From Methanotrichaceae archaeon (GTDB lineage Archaea; Halobacteriota; Methanosarcinia; Methanotrichales; Methanotrichaceae), in NCBI GenBank assembly GCA_013178225.1, contig JABLXE010000002.1, positions 164,128 through 228,127 of the forward strand: a DNA stretch of 64,000 bases, given 5' to 3'. The position numbers and the translations under genes were made by a program. Below are positions 8,374 through 17,325 of this stretch, piece after piece (the first letter of the stretch is position 1; every line of letters begins with the position of its first letter). The notes under the pieces are model-generated. The model did not search any database. It worked only from the letters and a program-made list of their open reading frames with translations, and was not told where the DNA came from.

Positions 8374-8436
8374 AGCAGTCAATTGCATCTTTCTATAATA
8401 TTTAGCCTTGAGCGCTATATTATAGAAGCAACTGCT
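8374..8436. repeat. Long imperfect inverted repeat with perfect 11-bp AT core
   Basis: The core arms TTCTATAATAT (8391-8401) and ATATTATAGAA (8417-8427) are perfect. TGC/GCA (8384-8386, 8428-8430) and AGCAGT/ACTGCT (8374-8379, 8431-8436) extend pairing outwards across small bulges. The loop is 15 nt. It lies between a terminator and the next gene's leader, so it is neither's terminator; an RNA structure, protein site or remnant of a miniature element are all possible. Confidence 0.55.
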
Positions 8437-8532
8437 AATTAGAAGATGGATAACTAGCTCGCCAGTGCCCCCATCCCAAAAAGTTTTTCACATTAGAGCC
8501 AGCTATTAAAATATTCAAGGAGGTTTTTCCTG

Positions 8533-8961
8533 ATGCAAGAACTCATGCCCGGAATTCGCTTTCAGATCGGGAATGGGCCGCTGGCAATCATCGCCGACGA
8601 GCTATGCGAGCGAAAGGAGGGAACTGACCGCAGTCAATGCGAGATTTACCTGTCCGGATTTCAGATCGCCACCCTGGACGAAAAGGGAGACGCAATCGCC
8701 GGAAATACGCTGTCCTTCCAGGATGAGAGCGCCCCCAGGATTGCCCGCCTGCTGGCACTGGTAATGTGGGATATCGCCAAGGGAACCATCGGCCTTCCGG
8801 TCGAGCTTGACGAGTACTCGATCACTGTCGATGCAATGGAGGAAAAGGCCATCCGCATATCTCGAAACAGCGAAGTGGTAATCGTTCCGCTTGAGAATGT
8901 GACGGAGCTTGGCGGAAAGCTCGCAGTGGTGGTGGGCTCAACGCCCTATCGAAAGGCATAG
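8533..8961 (+). CDS. Unrecognised soluble protein, 142 aa
   Basis: Not assigned to a family. It has two beta-rich halves around a hydrophobic helix (L-L-A-L-V-M-W-D-I-A-K-G near residue 75) that is too broken to be a clear membrane span. There is no signal peptide. The ATG has a full AAGGAGG 10 nt upstream. It is followed by a hairpin at 8967-8986 and by a convergent regulator gene. Codon choice resembles the GC-rich neighbours rather than the AT-rich 106-aa gene before it. Function unknown. Confidence 0.62.
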   Translation: MQELMPGIRFQIGNGPLAIIADELCERKEGTDRSQCEIYLSGFQIATLDEKGDAIAGNTLSFQDESAPRIARLLALVMWDIAKGTIGLPVELDEYSITVDAMEEKAIRISRNSEVVIVPLENVTELGGKLAVVVGSTPYRKA

Positions 8962-8966
8962 AATAG

Positions 8967-8986
8967 CCGGTTTTCAATCGAACCGG
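8967..8986 (+). terminator. Hairpin after the 142-aa gene
   Basis: CCGGTT and AACCGG arms with an 8-nt loop, 6 nt after the stop. There is no T-run, so termination is uncertain. Confidence 0.35.
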
Positions 8987-9080
8987 AGGTTTGGAGTGCC
9001 AGAGCCCTGACGGGTTGAGCGGATGAAGAGAGGTCAGTCGATTGAAGGATTCTGTGAGGCGGCGTGCAACGGAAGGGTCT

Positions 9081-9872
9081 TTAGACGGTTGTCGCCTGCA
9101 CCTCCTTCAGAGGCGTGCCTTCGATTCCATTGCCGCCCAGATCCGAATACAGGTCGGATACGGCCCGCAGGGCTTTGAATCCTTTTTCGGTTATCATGTA
9201 ATCTCCTCTTTCGTGTCTTTGCAGGATCATCCCGCCGTCGAGAAGCTTTTGCAGGTGGAAGAGGAGATTTCCGCCTCGCAGGCCGGTGAGGGCGGAAAGG
9301 GCCGAAAAGGTTCTGGTCTCGGTTGAAAGCGCCTTTAGCATCTGCAGTCGTTGCTTGTTGCTCAGAGGCTCCAGGATCTGGGTCACCGCCAGGTCTTCGG
9401 GCAGGTCTTTAATCGATCCCCTTGTTGTATCACCATCTCGATACACCCGCAGAGAGCGCATGAGGTCGATCTGCCTGTCGAAGAGGCGCGCCGCCTCGGA
9501 AAAGCAGTTCTTGCATTGGGGATAGGGTGCCTTCTCTCTCATCTGCTTCATCCTTGTCCTGGCAGCTTCAACGGCTTCCTCCGATATCCTTCCCTCTCTG
9601 ATCTGGCCCAGGTTGCCCTTCAAAAGGTCGGAGAAAAGCGACTTGCAGGCGGCCTTCATGTGACAATCCTTCACCATCCGGCTCTCAAGGCCGCTATCGA
9701 TCTCTTCCGTCGCGTAGCCCAGTACCACACCTGAGAAATCGCTCCGGCAGTCGTTGAGGATCGACGTCAAGTGCTGCTGGTTCGACCTCTCCATGAACCT
9801 CTTCATATCCGCGTGCATATCGTCCAGCTTCGACTTGATGGCTTCAACTTCGCCTTGAAGATCCGATTCCAT
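9081..9872 (-). CDS. Winged-helix transcriptional regulator with Cys-rich N-terminal part, 263 aa
   Basis: Residues about 168-245 form an ArsR/HxlR-like winged helix: L-S-N-K-Q-R-L-Q-M-L-K-A-L, a recognition segment G-G-N-L-L-F-H-L-Q-K-L and a wing before Y-M-I-T-E-K-G. The N-terminal two thirds are helical and carry C42, C70, C76, C120 and C123, which could bind metal, heme or an Fe-S cluster. It points away from, and shares a 145-nt promoter region with, the MTH865-family gene, a possible target. Similar architecture occurs among methanogen redox or corrinoid regulators, but I cannot name this one. Confidence 0.78.
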   Translation of the reverse strand: MESDLQGEVEAIKSKLDDMHADMKRFMERSNQQHLTSILNDCRSDFSGVVLGYATEEIDSGLESRMVKDCHMKAACKSLFSDLLKGNLGQIREGRISEEAVEAARTRMKQMREKAPYPQCKNCFSEAARLFDRQIDLMRSLRVYRDGDTTRGSIKDLPEDLAVTQILEPLSNKQRLQMLKALSTETRTFSALSALTGLRGGNLLFHLQKLLDGGMILQRHERGDYMITEKGFKALRAVSDLYSDLGGNGIEGTPLKEVQATTV

Positions 9873-9973
9873 AACAGCTTCAAGAGCCGCTAAATGCTAA
9901 AAAGGTTTCCATCCAGTACTTAGGGGTTAGTGTAGTATAGAGAACTGTAGCTTGTATATTTTCATGACGCTTA

Positions 9974-9981
9974 AGTATATA
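9974..9981 (+). promoter_or_regulatory. TATA-like element of the MTH865-family gene
   Basis: AGTATATA lies 37 nt before the chosen ATG at 10018, giving a leader of about 15 nt that contains GGTGA. Confidence 0.45.
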
Positions 9982-10017
9982 TTGTTAACCGGAGATAATA
10001 GATTGGTGAATACCAAA

Positions 10018-10257
10018 ATGAGCGTAAAAGACGAGATACATGCCCAGATTGTTGGAGCGCTGAAGAATGCCAAGTTCCCCCTAAACACCCCTGGAGATCT
10101 CCTGGCAGCCATGCCCCAGGGAGCCGACACCAAGTGCAAGGCTGGAGGAATTGAGCTGACCGCCGGAGATGCCGGGCGCGTCCTGAAGGCCAGCGACTTT
10201 CCCTTCAAGAGCGCCGAGCAGGTCGCCGACGTGATCGTGGAGAGAGCGGGGCTTTAA
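10018..10257 (+). CDS. MTH865-family protein, 79 aa
   Basis: A small methanogen protein of unknown function whose family has an EF-hand-like fold. The start M-S-V-K-D-E-I-H-A-Q-I-V-G-A-L and the middle F-P-L-N-T-P-G-D-L-L-A-A-M-P-Q-G match the family, as does its 75-80 aa length. I start at the ATG at 10018 with GGTGA upstream; an upstream in-frame extension of 22 codons covers the promoter and is not likely translated. It is divergent from a Cys-containing winged-helix regulator. A single Cys lies in T-K-C-K-A-G-G. Confidence 0.82.
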   Translation: MSVKDEIHAQIVGALKNAKFPLNTPGDLLAAMPQGADTKCKAGGIELTAGDAGRVLKASDFPFKSAEQVADVIVERAGL

Positions 10258-10466
10258 AGCGCTGTCTCAATCTTTATTTATCTGCAGTAAATATAAATGG
10301 GCGGGGATCCTCGGGATAGAGCCGCTGTAAGAGATCCACCCTGAATCTGTGGGTAGGCCGGAAGGCGGAGATCTTCTTTGATGCCAATCCCGATTTCCGG
10401 CTCAACCCGAGCTTTTTTATGCGTTTTCGATTTTGTGACCTCGTTTTCTTGATCTTCACCGTGAGA

Positions 10467-10493
10467 TTTTTGTGCGTTGGCCAAACGCAAAAA
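10467..10493. terminator. Bidirectional terminator hairpin
   Basis: A stem TGCGTT (10473-10478) / AACGCA (10484-10489) with a 5-nt loop is flanked by T5 on the left and A5 on the right. It therefore reads as a hairpin followed by T5 on both strands. It lies between the convergent MTH865 gene and the giant surface gene. Confidence 0.6.
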
Positions 10494-10532
10494 GCGAGGG
10501 GCATTGATACACTGAATTCTCCTTTTCTCACC

Positions 10533-13500
10533 TCACGATCCGAACTGGCTGATTCTCACGCAGGTTTGGTTGCTGACCAGGCAGACGCTAGCATTGTGCT
10601 CGGGGTCGAAGACCACTTCTCCACAGGCTATGGCGAAGTTGCACACCTTGCAGGTGCAGTTGTTGCAGTCGATACAACCGTGGCTTCTCTCAATTATATA
10701 GCTGCGGCTCTGACCGGCATTGAGAGTTATGCCGGGCCACTGTATAACCCCCAGCAGGGAGTCATTGATGGTAATGTTCTCGACTCGTTGCAGTCCGGTG
10801 CTGTTTACCTCAATGGTTATATTATACTCCAGCATCTCGCCTGCCTTTGCATCGCTTTCGTTTACCGTTTTGCTGAGTTCCATATATGGTTGGTTGCAGC
10901 TGAAGACCGAGAGCTGGCGATAGCTCTCCACCAGTGCAGACTGCCTCCTTATCAAATCTTCCAGGCTGGCCAGGAATTTTTTCCAGGCTGTGATTTCAGA
11001 TTCCTGCAGATCCTGCTGGCTGTAAACCCAATGTGTGAACCTGGTCAATAACGTCTTCTCATAGCCGATACGGGACTCGAAGTGCTCTAGGAACAGGTCA
11101 CGATCCTCTTCATCCAGCTGGCAGAACCCGCGTTTGAGCAGATCTTCGTTGCTTGCAAGAATTGCAGCCTGCCGCCGCAGAAGGTCCTCAAAGCTGTCGG
11201 TGAGCAGAACCTTCTCGGTCTGGTTCAGATCCCGCCAGTTGCAAACCACCACATCATCAAAGCCTTCTAAAGCCTCCTGCTGGCGGGTGGCCAGATCGTC
11301 GAAGCTGGCCAGAAACTCCTCACTTTCCTCATCATTCAGAGTGCTATTCTTGAGAAGACTCTCGAAGCTGGATATGAGGTCTGTCTGTCCCCGCAGCAGG
11401 TCCTCCAGGCTTTTCAGGTGGAAGAACGCAATTGTCAGAGCCCGGGCCCGTGCGCTATCGTTAGTATAAATGCATCCGGTATCGCATATTCCTTCAACAG
11501 TTACCTCGTTTGTATGTTCGAAGCCGCAGATGTCCGTTGCTTCGGCGGTCACTTGCGCGGACCAGGTTCCCTCTCCTGGGGGTACAACCTGGCTGCTCCA
11601 GTTGATGGTGGTCCATCCGGGATGCGGCTGGTCGTGAGTGATAGTGCCGTTGCTAGAGGCGACATCTGTGAAGCCATCTCCCAGCACATCGACTACGCTT
11701 ACATTCTGTGCCGATTCATCGCCGCTATTGTCCATGTAGATATTCCAGCTGACACTTCCCAAATACTGCACTTCAGGCTCCTTTCGCACGCTCAGAACCG
11801 CTCTCCTGGGAGTAACCGAAATGCTGGTTGATTCCGAATAGATGCTGCCGCAGGAATCCTCAAAGTAAACCGTCACGGTATTGTCGCTGGTATGGGCTTC
11901 ATCGCAGCAATTGGGGCAGTTTATGACCTGGAAGGTTATTGTGATCTGTTCACCGCTGTAGATCTTGTCTACGCTGCTCGCGTTCCAGATCAGAGTCCTG
12001 TTTATGGAGCTGTAGTCCTCAGGCTCGGGATTGAAAGTGCGCCCCGGTTGGGTGCTGGTAATGACAGCAGAGTTCTTCTCATAGACGAAGCCCTGTGGAA
12101 TCACCTCCGTGATATTGGCCATGGTTGCATTAGCGCCGTCATTTCGGATGCGAATAGTTATCGTGCCCCCGCAGGTGTTGAGGTTGGCCAGTACCGTCGC
12201 ATCAATAGACGGACCCACATCCGGGCGGGTTACCAGATAAGACCTGGAGGTGGCGCTCTGTGGGCAGCAAGCCCAGCTCACGGTGGCATTGTTATGCTGT
12301 ACCGGTTTGCACTCGGCAACTGTTGCGTTCAGCTTTACCGTCTTCTTCGACCCTACTGCCATATCCCCCAGATTCCAGACCAGCGGATCGAGAGCTGTAC
12401 CGGTCCCACTGCTGTTTGCGGGAAAATCGGAGTGCCAGAACACATTTTCAGGAAGTACATCGTAAAGCGTTACATTTTTGGCAATATAGTCTCCAACGCT
12501 GTTTATGCTGATGGTCCACAAAACGATTTCTCCTACATCAGCGTAGATTGTGGACGGCGTCTTGGAAATGGTTAATCTGGGCTGGAACTTAGATACCGGA
12601 ACGGTCTTGACCAGCTGCGGGCCGAACCAGCCGCAGGGCTCGGTATAGTTAATGGTAACCGCGGCTACACCGCCAGCAAAATCGCATGGCCCGGTTACAC
12701 TGGCATTGAACTTTATGAGGATCTTTGTGCCTGGTTTCAGCCCTTCTGACTGATTGAACCTCCAGATGAGCGGATTTCCACCGTAGTCGGAGCTCGTCAG
12801 CGTTGCACCGCTTACAATGGGTGTATCGTTGAGCTTAATCCCTGCTGGAAGAAGCTCTCGGACAGTCATGTTATACGCGCTAACCAGCCCCCCATTTCTG
12901 ATCTCAATCAAAAATGGTGCGTTAGAGCCGCAATCGTCTATTCGTCCTGCTTCATGCTTGGCCGCGAAAATCTGGGAGGATACCAGCTCCACGCGTGAAG
13001 AGTCGCTTACATTCTGGCAAACTGCTCCTCCGCAGCCGATGGTGGAATAAACCTCGTTGTCCCGGTTCTCGCAGCCGCATAAGGTAGCATTTAGCTCAAT
13101 TAGCATCTGCTGCTTGGGACTTAGATTTCCGAGCCCCCATATCACTCGGTCCGGGCCGCAAGGGTCCGAGCTGCTGACATCAATGGTGTAAATTCCCGGA
13201 ACTGATGGGCAGTTTCGCAGACATGTTACGTTAGAGTCAGAGTAGTTCAGGTCGCTGTCCAGGCGGTCCACCACGGTCACATTGTAGGCCGTTCCAGAGC
13301 CGGTGTTGGCGACATAGATCTTCCAGCTAGCATTTCTGTCCAGAGCGTAGATTACTTCTGGATTCTTTTGGATGGTTATATTTCCAAAAGCAAGCAGGGA
13401 AGGAGCAGCTGTGGCTGTTCTGACCACTTGTTCTCCGCAGTTGTCGCTGTAATTCAACCGGGCTGTCGCATCTATGTTTGTGGGACAGCGTTTTTCGACA

Positions 13501-15971
13501 GGGAAGGTAATGGTTCCCCCGCGAGTCACATTCTGGCCCAGGAACCAGCTGAGGTTATTTCCTGATCGGGTGGGCTCAAAGCCGGTCATAGTCCCGGACT
13601 CATTGACGAGGTCCAGGAATTGTGACGGTCCGATGTATCGATAGTTGCTGTCGTTGTAGAGCAAAGACATATTGTGGGCTATCCAGCGGGGATCGTCGTT
13701 AGGGCTGTTCTTATCTATATTCAGCGTGAGATGGAAGGATTTGCATGGAGCCATGATTGAATCAATGCCGCTAATGCTCAACGAATAGTCGGCCCGATTT
13801 ACTGTCACCTCCCCCCCTTCCTGAAAACAGCCTACCCCGGCGCAGTCGGAATCATAGCCAGCCACACATAGCTGAGACCAATCTATGAAGGACCCCGCTT
13901 CAGGCTGGCTTAGGTTGTAAGTTACGTTAAGCACATCTCCGTCTTGCAGAGGTCCGCAGGCCGTCTCCAGAAATCCCAGGTTTTTGGAAACTCCCAGCGT
14001 AATTGAGGATTGATTGAGGCAAGTGCCGTTGATCACAAAAGTGGCGTTGCCGGTGGGGGAGCCTCCCGGAAAGATCTGGCCGTTGCCACCAGCTTCGATG
14101 AAGCTGATATCTGACCAGCTTATTCCGGTGGTATTGTTAAAAATATACGTTGTAGTATAATTTATTTCCCGGCAATTTTCCTGCGGCAAGGGCAGGGCTA
14201 TTTTATCCGAACTCTTGAGCACGGTATGATTGAAGCACTCCACTACAATAGGCAGGGTGGCGCTGGAGTTGAGCGGGCAGCCGCAGCAATCCTGGGTGGC
14301 GTTAACCTCAAACAGGTTGTTCACCACCAGGCCGCAGTTGCAGACCGATGAGTTAGTGGTAGCCTTCAGGAGAACTGTTTTAGACCAGGCTGATGTGTCG
14401 TTAAGATCCTGATCGGTCCAGGTAATGCTGTGGTTGGCATGGTCTATGCTGCCTCCATTCGGGTCCACCACCTCAAAGCTTTGGGGGTAGATGTCCGTTA
14501 TGGTATTCTCGGGCAGAGAATGCAGATCGCAGTTGCCGGAGTCGTAGGCCACGACAAGATCGTATGATCCTGTTTGTCCCAGGTATAGGCTCTGATCGCC
14601 GCTCTTGCTGGCCGATATGGCGGGCACGGTGTTTGGGTCCATGGAATAGGATACCTGTGATAGGGGAGGATACCATTTGTTTCCGCAGTCATCGTAGTAA
14701 GTAAGCTGAACGCTAAAGGTTCCCTGATCGTTGACGGCTTCGCAGTCTCCGGTAAGCATCCCGAAATCAAAGCTGAACTCCTTTTCTTCTCCGCCGGGTA
14801 TGGTGTCGCCTGGAGGAACATCGCCCAGGTAGAAGGAATTGTTGTTGGGACAGAAGATCGCGCCTACTACATTGCTGATATGGTAGCGCGTATTAAGGTC
14901 GGAAAGATGCATGCAGATCCATGTAGCGTTGCCCAGGCCGACGTTGGTCAAGGTCACCGTAACTGTAGTATTATTGCAGTAAGGAACTTCAATAGGTGAG
15001 GGATCAAAGACGTAATTCACATCCGGATCTTTGGGCACGAACTTGACGCTGCTCCTGGCATAGGTCTCTTGACAGATCTCTGTACATCCCCAGCTTGCAT
15101 TCACCTCATTGATCAGGTTTTTGCAGCCTATCACCCTGAAGACCGCAGTCTCTGACTCAGTCTCGCCAGGATCAATCTTGGAATAGGACCAGTTGAGAGA
15201 GCCTGACGTTATGGATATAAGCTGCAGGCCCAGGGAGGGAGAATCATTGACTGTTACGTTACAGGCTGGACCGGTTCCCTGATTTTCTACATTTATGGTC
15301 CAGGAAACTACGTCCCACTTTCCTGCCTCCACGACATTCGGCTCCTTGGTCACTTTGAGCAGACCCTGGTTTACAAGAATCGAGGCAGACTGGTAATTCA
15401 GCGGCTCCTCATTGGAGACGATTTCAGCCACCAGTCGGTTTCCGGAGGGAGTTCCGCATCCAGCGGTGAGGTTGAACTCGATCTTCAAGTTTTCATCGTC
15501 GTCAAGTATCCAGTTGGAGTTGGTCCAGTTGAGGAATGAGCCTGCTGCGACCGGCTCTTGCGAATAGCTTCCGAGTGGGGAAGTGACCTCGGAGCTTTGC
15601 AGGTCATAACTAAAGCCTTCAGGCATGGTCAGGTTCACGGATATATTGCTGGCTGAGGATCCGCTATTGTTAATATAGAGTGCATATCGTTCCGAACCAC
15701 AAATATCCGACTCTGCTGGCACAAGAGAGCTGATCTGCAATGAGGCCGATGCCGCCGGCATGAATATCAGGGAAAATGTCAAAACCATTAAAAGGCAAAT
15801 TGCTGAATTTGCTGCCGCAAACCTTCGCTTAACTAATTCATTAATCCTATTCTGATTTTGGCGATGACCGTCCTTGGAAACCGCTGAGTTCTTCGCGAAT
15901 ATTCGCCGAATAGACTGGATAGTGCCCAGAGCGCATAGTTTTCTAGACCTTCGGTTGCAGATGTCCCTCAT
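10533..15971 (-). CDS. Giant exported surface protein: DUF11-like repeats plus SFEDLLRRQ helical repeats, 1812 aa
   Basis: The start is the ATG at 15969-15971 with AAGGGAG upstream; a TTG five codons earlier lacks an SD. A long basic n-region of about 50 residues precedes the hydrophobic signal core (I-C-L-L-M-V-L-T-F-S-L-I-F). Residues about 80-1500 are tandem DUF11/CARDB-like beta domains with recurring openers such as K-E-P-N, K-N-P-E, K-T-P-S and K-E-P-E, many paired Cys and many N-x-S/T sites. Residues about 1510-1692 hold five helical units built on SFEDLLRRQ, then a last DUF11-like domain (1694-1812) with a six-Cys cluster. The last 300 residues correspond to the whole mature 375-aa protein encoded next. 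Extracellular structural role inferred. Confidence 0.88.
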   Translation of the reverse strand: MRDICNRRSRKLCALGTIQSIRRIFAKNSAVSKDGHRQNQNRINELVKRRFAAANSAICLLMVLTFSLIFMPAASASLQISSLVPAESDICGSERYALYINNSGSSASNISVNLTMPEGFSYDLQSSEVTSPLGSYSQEPVAAGSFLNWTNSNWILDDDENLKIEFNLTAGCGTPSGNRLVAEIVSNEEPLNYQSASILVNQGLLKVTKEPNVVEAGKWDVVSWTINVENQGTGPACNVTVNDSPSLGLQLISITSGSLNWSYSKIDPGETESETAVFRVIGCKNLINEVNASWGCTEICQETYARSSVKFVPKDPDVNYVFDPSPIEVPYCNNTTVTVTLTNVGLGNATWICMHLSDLNTRYHISNVVGAIFCPNNNSFYLGDVPPGDTIPGGEEKEFSFDFGMLTGDCEAVNDQGTFSVQLTYYDDCGNKWYPPLSQVSYSMDPNTVPAISASKSGDQSLYLGQTGSYDLVVAYDSGNCDLHSLPENTITDIYPQSFEVVDPNGGSIDHANHSITWTDQDLNDTSAWSKTVLLKATTNSSVCNCGLVVNNLFEVNATQDCCGCPLNSSATLPIVVECFNHTVLKSSDKIALPLPQENCREINYTTTYIFNNTTGISWSDISFIEAGGNGQIFPGGSPTGNATFVINGTCLNQSSITLGVSKNLGFLETACGPLQDGDVLNVTYNLSQPEAGSFIDWSQLCVAGYDSDCAGVGCFQEGGEVTVNRADYSLSISGIDSIMAPCKSFHLTLNIDKNSPNDDPRWIAHNMSLLYNDSNYRYIGPSQFLDLVNESGTMTGFEPTRSGNNLSWFLGQNVTRGGTITFPVEKRCPTNIDATARLNYSDNCGEQVVRTATAAPSLLAFGNITIQKNPEVIYALDRNASWKIYVANTGSGTAYNVTVVDRLDSDLNYSDSNVTCLRNCPSVPGIYTIDVSSSDPCGPDRVIWGLGNLSPKQQMLIELNATLCGCENRDNEVYSTIGCGGAVCQNVSDSSRVELVSSQIFAAKHEAGRIDDCGSNAPFLIEIRNGGLVSAYNMTVRELLPAGIKLNDTPIVSGATLTSSDYGGNPLIWRFNQSEGLKPGTKILIKFNASVTGPCDFAGGVAAVTINYTEPCGWFGPQLVKTVPVSKFQPRLTISKTPSTIYADVGEIVLWTISINSVGDYIAKNVTLYDVLPENVFWHSDFPANSSGTGTALDPLVWNLGDMAVGSKKTVKLNATVAECKPVQHNNATVSWACCPQSATSRSYLVTRPDVGPSIDATVLANLNTCGGTITIRIRNDGANATMANITEVIPQGFVYEKNSAVITSTQPGRTFNPEPEDYSSINRTLIWNASSVDKIYSGEQITITFQVINCPNCCDEAHTSDNTVTVYFEDSCGSIYSESTSISVTPRRAVLSVRKEPEVQYLGSVSWNIYMDNSGDESAQNVSVVDVLGDGFTDVASSNGTITHDQPHPGWTTINWSSQVVPPGEGTWSAQVTAEATDICGFEHTNEVTVEGICDTGCIYTNDSARARALTIAFFHLKSLEDLLRGQTDLISSFESLLKNSTLNDEESEEFLASFDDLATRQQEALEGFDDVVVCNWRDLNQTEKVLLTDSFEDLLRRQAAILASNEDLLKRGFCQLDEEDRDLFLEHFESRIGYEKTLLTRFTHWVYSQQDLQESEITAWKKFLASLEDLIRRQSALVESYRQLSVFSCNQPYMELSKTVNESDAKAGEMLEYNITIEVNSTGLQRVENITINDSLLGVIQWPGITLNAGQSRSYIIERSHGCIDCNNCTCKVCNFAIACGEVVFDPEHNASVCLVSNQTCVRISQFGS

Positions 15972-16017
15972 GGCTACTCCCTTCAAATATTTAATCCCTG
16001 ATGAAATAAATGCATGT

Positions 16018-16031
16018 AACTATAAATAGTT
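16018..16031 (-). promoter_or_regulatory. Palindromic promoter element of the giant surface gene
   Basis: AACTAT-AA-ATAGTT is a 14-bp palindrome that contains a TATA-like CTATTTATAG on the minus strand, about 50 nt before the start codon. TATA and a possible repressor site coincide. Confidence 0.45.
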
Positions 16032-16139
16032 TTTTACTGTTATGTATTTTAGTGGGTCGAGCAATAAGATGGGCAAAAAAGGGGAAAATAGATGGACGAT
16101 GGCCTATTCGGCCATCCTCCAATGTTGGCTGCAATAATC

Positions 16140-17267
16140 TTATTTCTTGATACAGTTGGGGCATGAGGCTGTGCTCACACTATCCTGCACAGCAGTCTCT
16201 GCCGCAACTTCCGGATCGGCGCTCTGCTCTGCGGTTACCTCGGCTACAACCTCCTCAGGCACCTCAATTCCCGGATAAATGTCTTCCAGACCTATATCTC
16301 CATCCTCTATTACTGCGCACTGCTGATCGCTGACCACGCAGACTGTGAAGTTGCCGTTTGGAGTTACTACTTCTCCACAGGCGGTGGCGAAGTTGCATAC
16401 CCTGCACGTGCAATTGTCACAATCGGCACACGATAGGGTCTGAATTATTTCATAGGGAGTACTGGAAGTTCCTGCTGGCAGGTAATCAATTTCTCCGATG
16501 TCGCCCAGTATCGAGTCAGTGATGGTGATATCTTGCACATCGTTTGTGCCGGCGGTGACTGTGAAGCTGTAGGTCACATCGTTACCCTCTTGGCCGGTTA
16601 TCTCCTTGGTGAGCTCAAGATAGGTGGTGTCGCATCGGATCTTCATCAGCATTTCAAAGCTATCCAAGAGGTTTGCCTGCCTTCGGATGAGGTCTTCGAA
16701 GCTTGCTAAGAACTCCATCCAGGTCTCGTATTCGGCTCCTTCATCATCGGTCTCTATCATTTGCTGGAAGTGCAGCCAGTCTTCGAACTTCTCGTAAAGA
16801 ATTACCTCGTATTTCAGCCGGGCTTCAAAGCGATCCAAGAGTTCTTTCTTCTGATCCTGGTCTTGGAGTGTGCAGAAGGACCTCTTCAAGAGATCTTCAT
16901 TGCTTTCCAGGATTATAGCTTCTCTTCGAATCAGATCCTCATAGCTGCGAGTCAGATTTATTCTCTGCTGAGTATCGAGGTCCGTCCAGTTGAAGCTCAC
17001 CACGTCTTCGAAACTGTACAGGCCGCGCTGCTGTCTGTCTGCCAGATCATCAAAGCTGTCCAGGAACTGGTAGCTCATGCTATCGTTTAGAGTGGTATTC
17101 TTCAGCAGATTCTCGAAGCTGCCGATCAGCACGGTCTGGCTTCTCAGCAGATCTTCATAGCTGGCCATGGAGTCGTATTCGGCCGCACAGACAAGCCCTC
17201 CCATTCCGCTTGTCAGGATCATGAGGGCGACAAAGGCGGCACCTTTGAACGAATTCCGGTATCTCAA
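16140..17267 (-). CDS. Exported SFEDLLRRQ-repeat protein, 375 aa
   Basis: TTG start with GGAGG 7 nt upstream. Signal peptide residues 1-29 (cleavage near V-C-A-A). Residues 36-209 contain five units; in each, a motif like SFEDLLRR is followed exactly 14 residues later by a second like SFExLLK, at 36/50, 71/85, 108/122, 146/160 and 189/203. Linkers are 14-22 residues with N-x-T and L-N/L-D. Residues about 215-330 are a DUF11-like beta domain ending in a six-Cys cluster (C-x2-C-x2-C-x-C-x2-C-x4-C). An acidic Val/Glu-rich tail ends in S-C-P-N-C-I-K-K. No transmembrane anchor. Same layout as the C-terminus of the giant protein downstream. Function unknown. Confidence 0.85.
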   Translation of the reverse strand: MRYRNSFKGAAFVALMILTSGMGGLVCAAEYDSMASYEDLLRSQTVLIGSFENLLKNTTLNDSMSYQFLDSFDDLADRQQRGLYSFEDVVSFNWTDLDTQQRINLTRSYEDLIRREAIILESNEDLLKRSFCTLQDQDQKKELLDRFEARLKYEVILYEKFEDWLHFQQMIETDDEGAEYETWMEFLASFEDLIRRQANLLDSFEMLMKIRCDTTYLELTKEITGQEGNDVTYSFTVTAGTNDVQDITITDSILGDIGEIDYLPAGTSSTPYEIIQTLSCADCDNCTCRVCNFATACGEVVTPNGNFTVCVVSDQQCAVIEDGDIGLEDIYPGIEVPEEVVAEVTAEQSADPEVAAETAVQDSVSTASCPNCIKK

Positions 17268-17311
17268 AGCTCTTCCTCCAAATATTTACTCTGTGATCTA
17301 ACTAATCATAT

Positions 17312-17325
17312 TCTATATATATAAA
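17312..17325 (-). promoter_or_regulatory. TATA element of the 375-aa surface gene
   Basis: TCTATATATATAAA region, about 50 nt upstream of the TTG start on the minus strand. Confidence 0.5.

Noticed and set aside
10274..10531. Minus- and plus-strand frames of 70-210 codons in the 10.3-11.0 kb region
   Set aside because: They are low-complexity or antisense to the giant surface gene and cross the bidirectional terminator.
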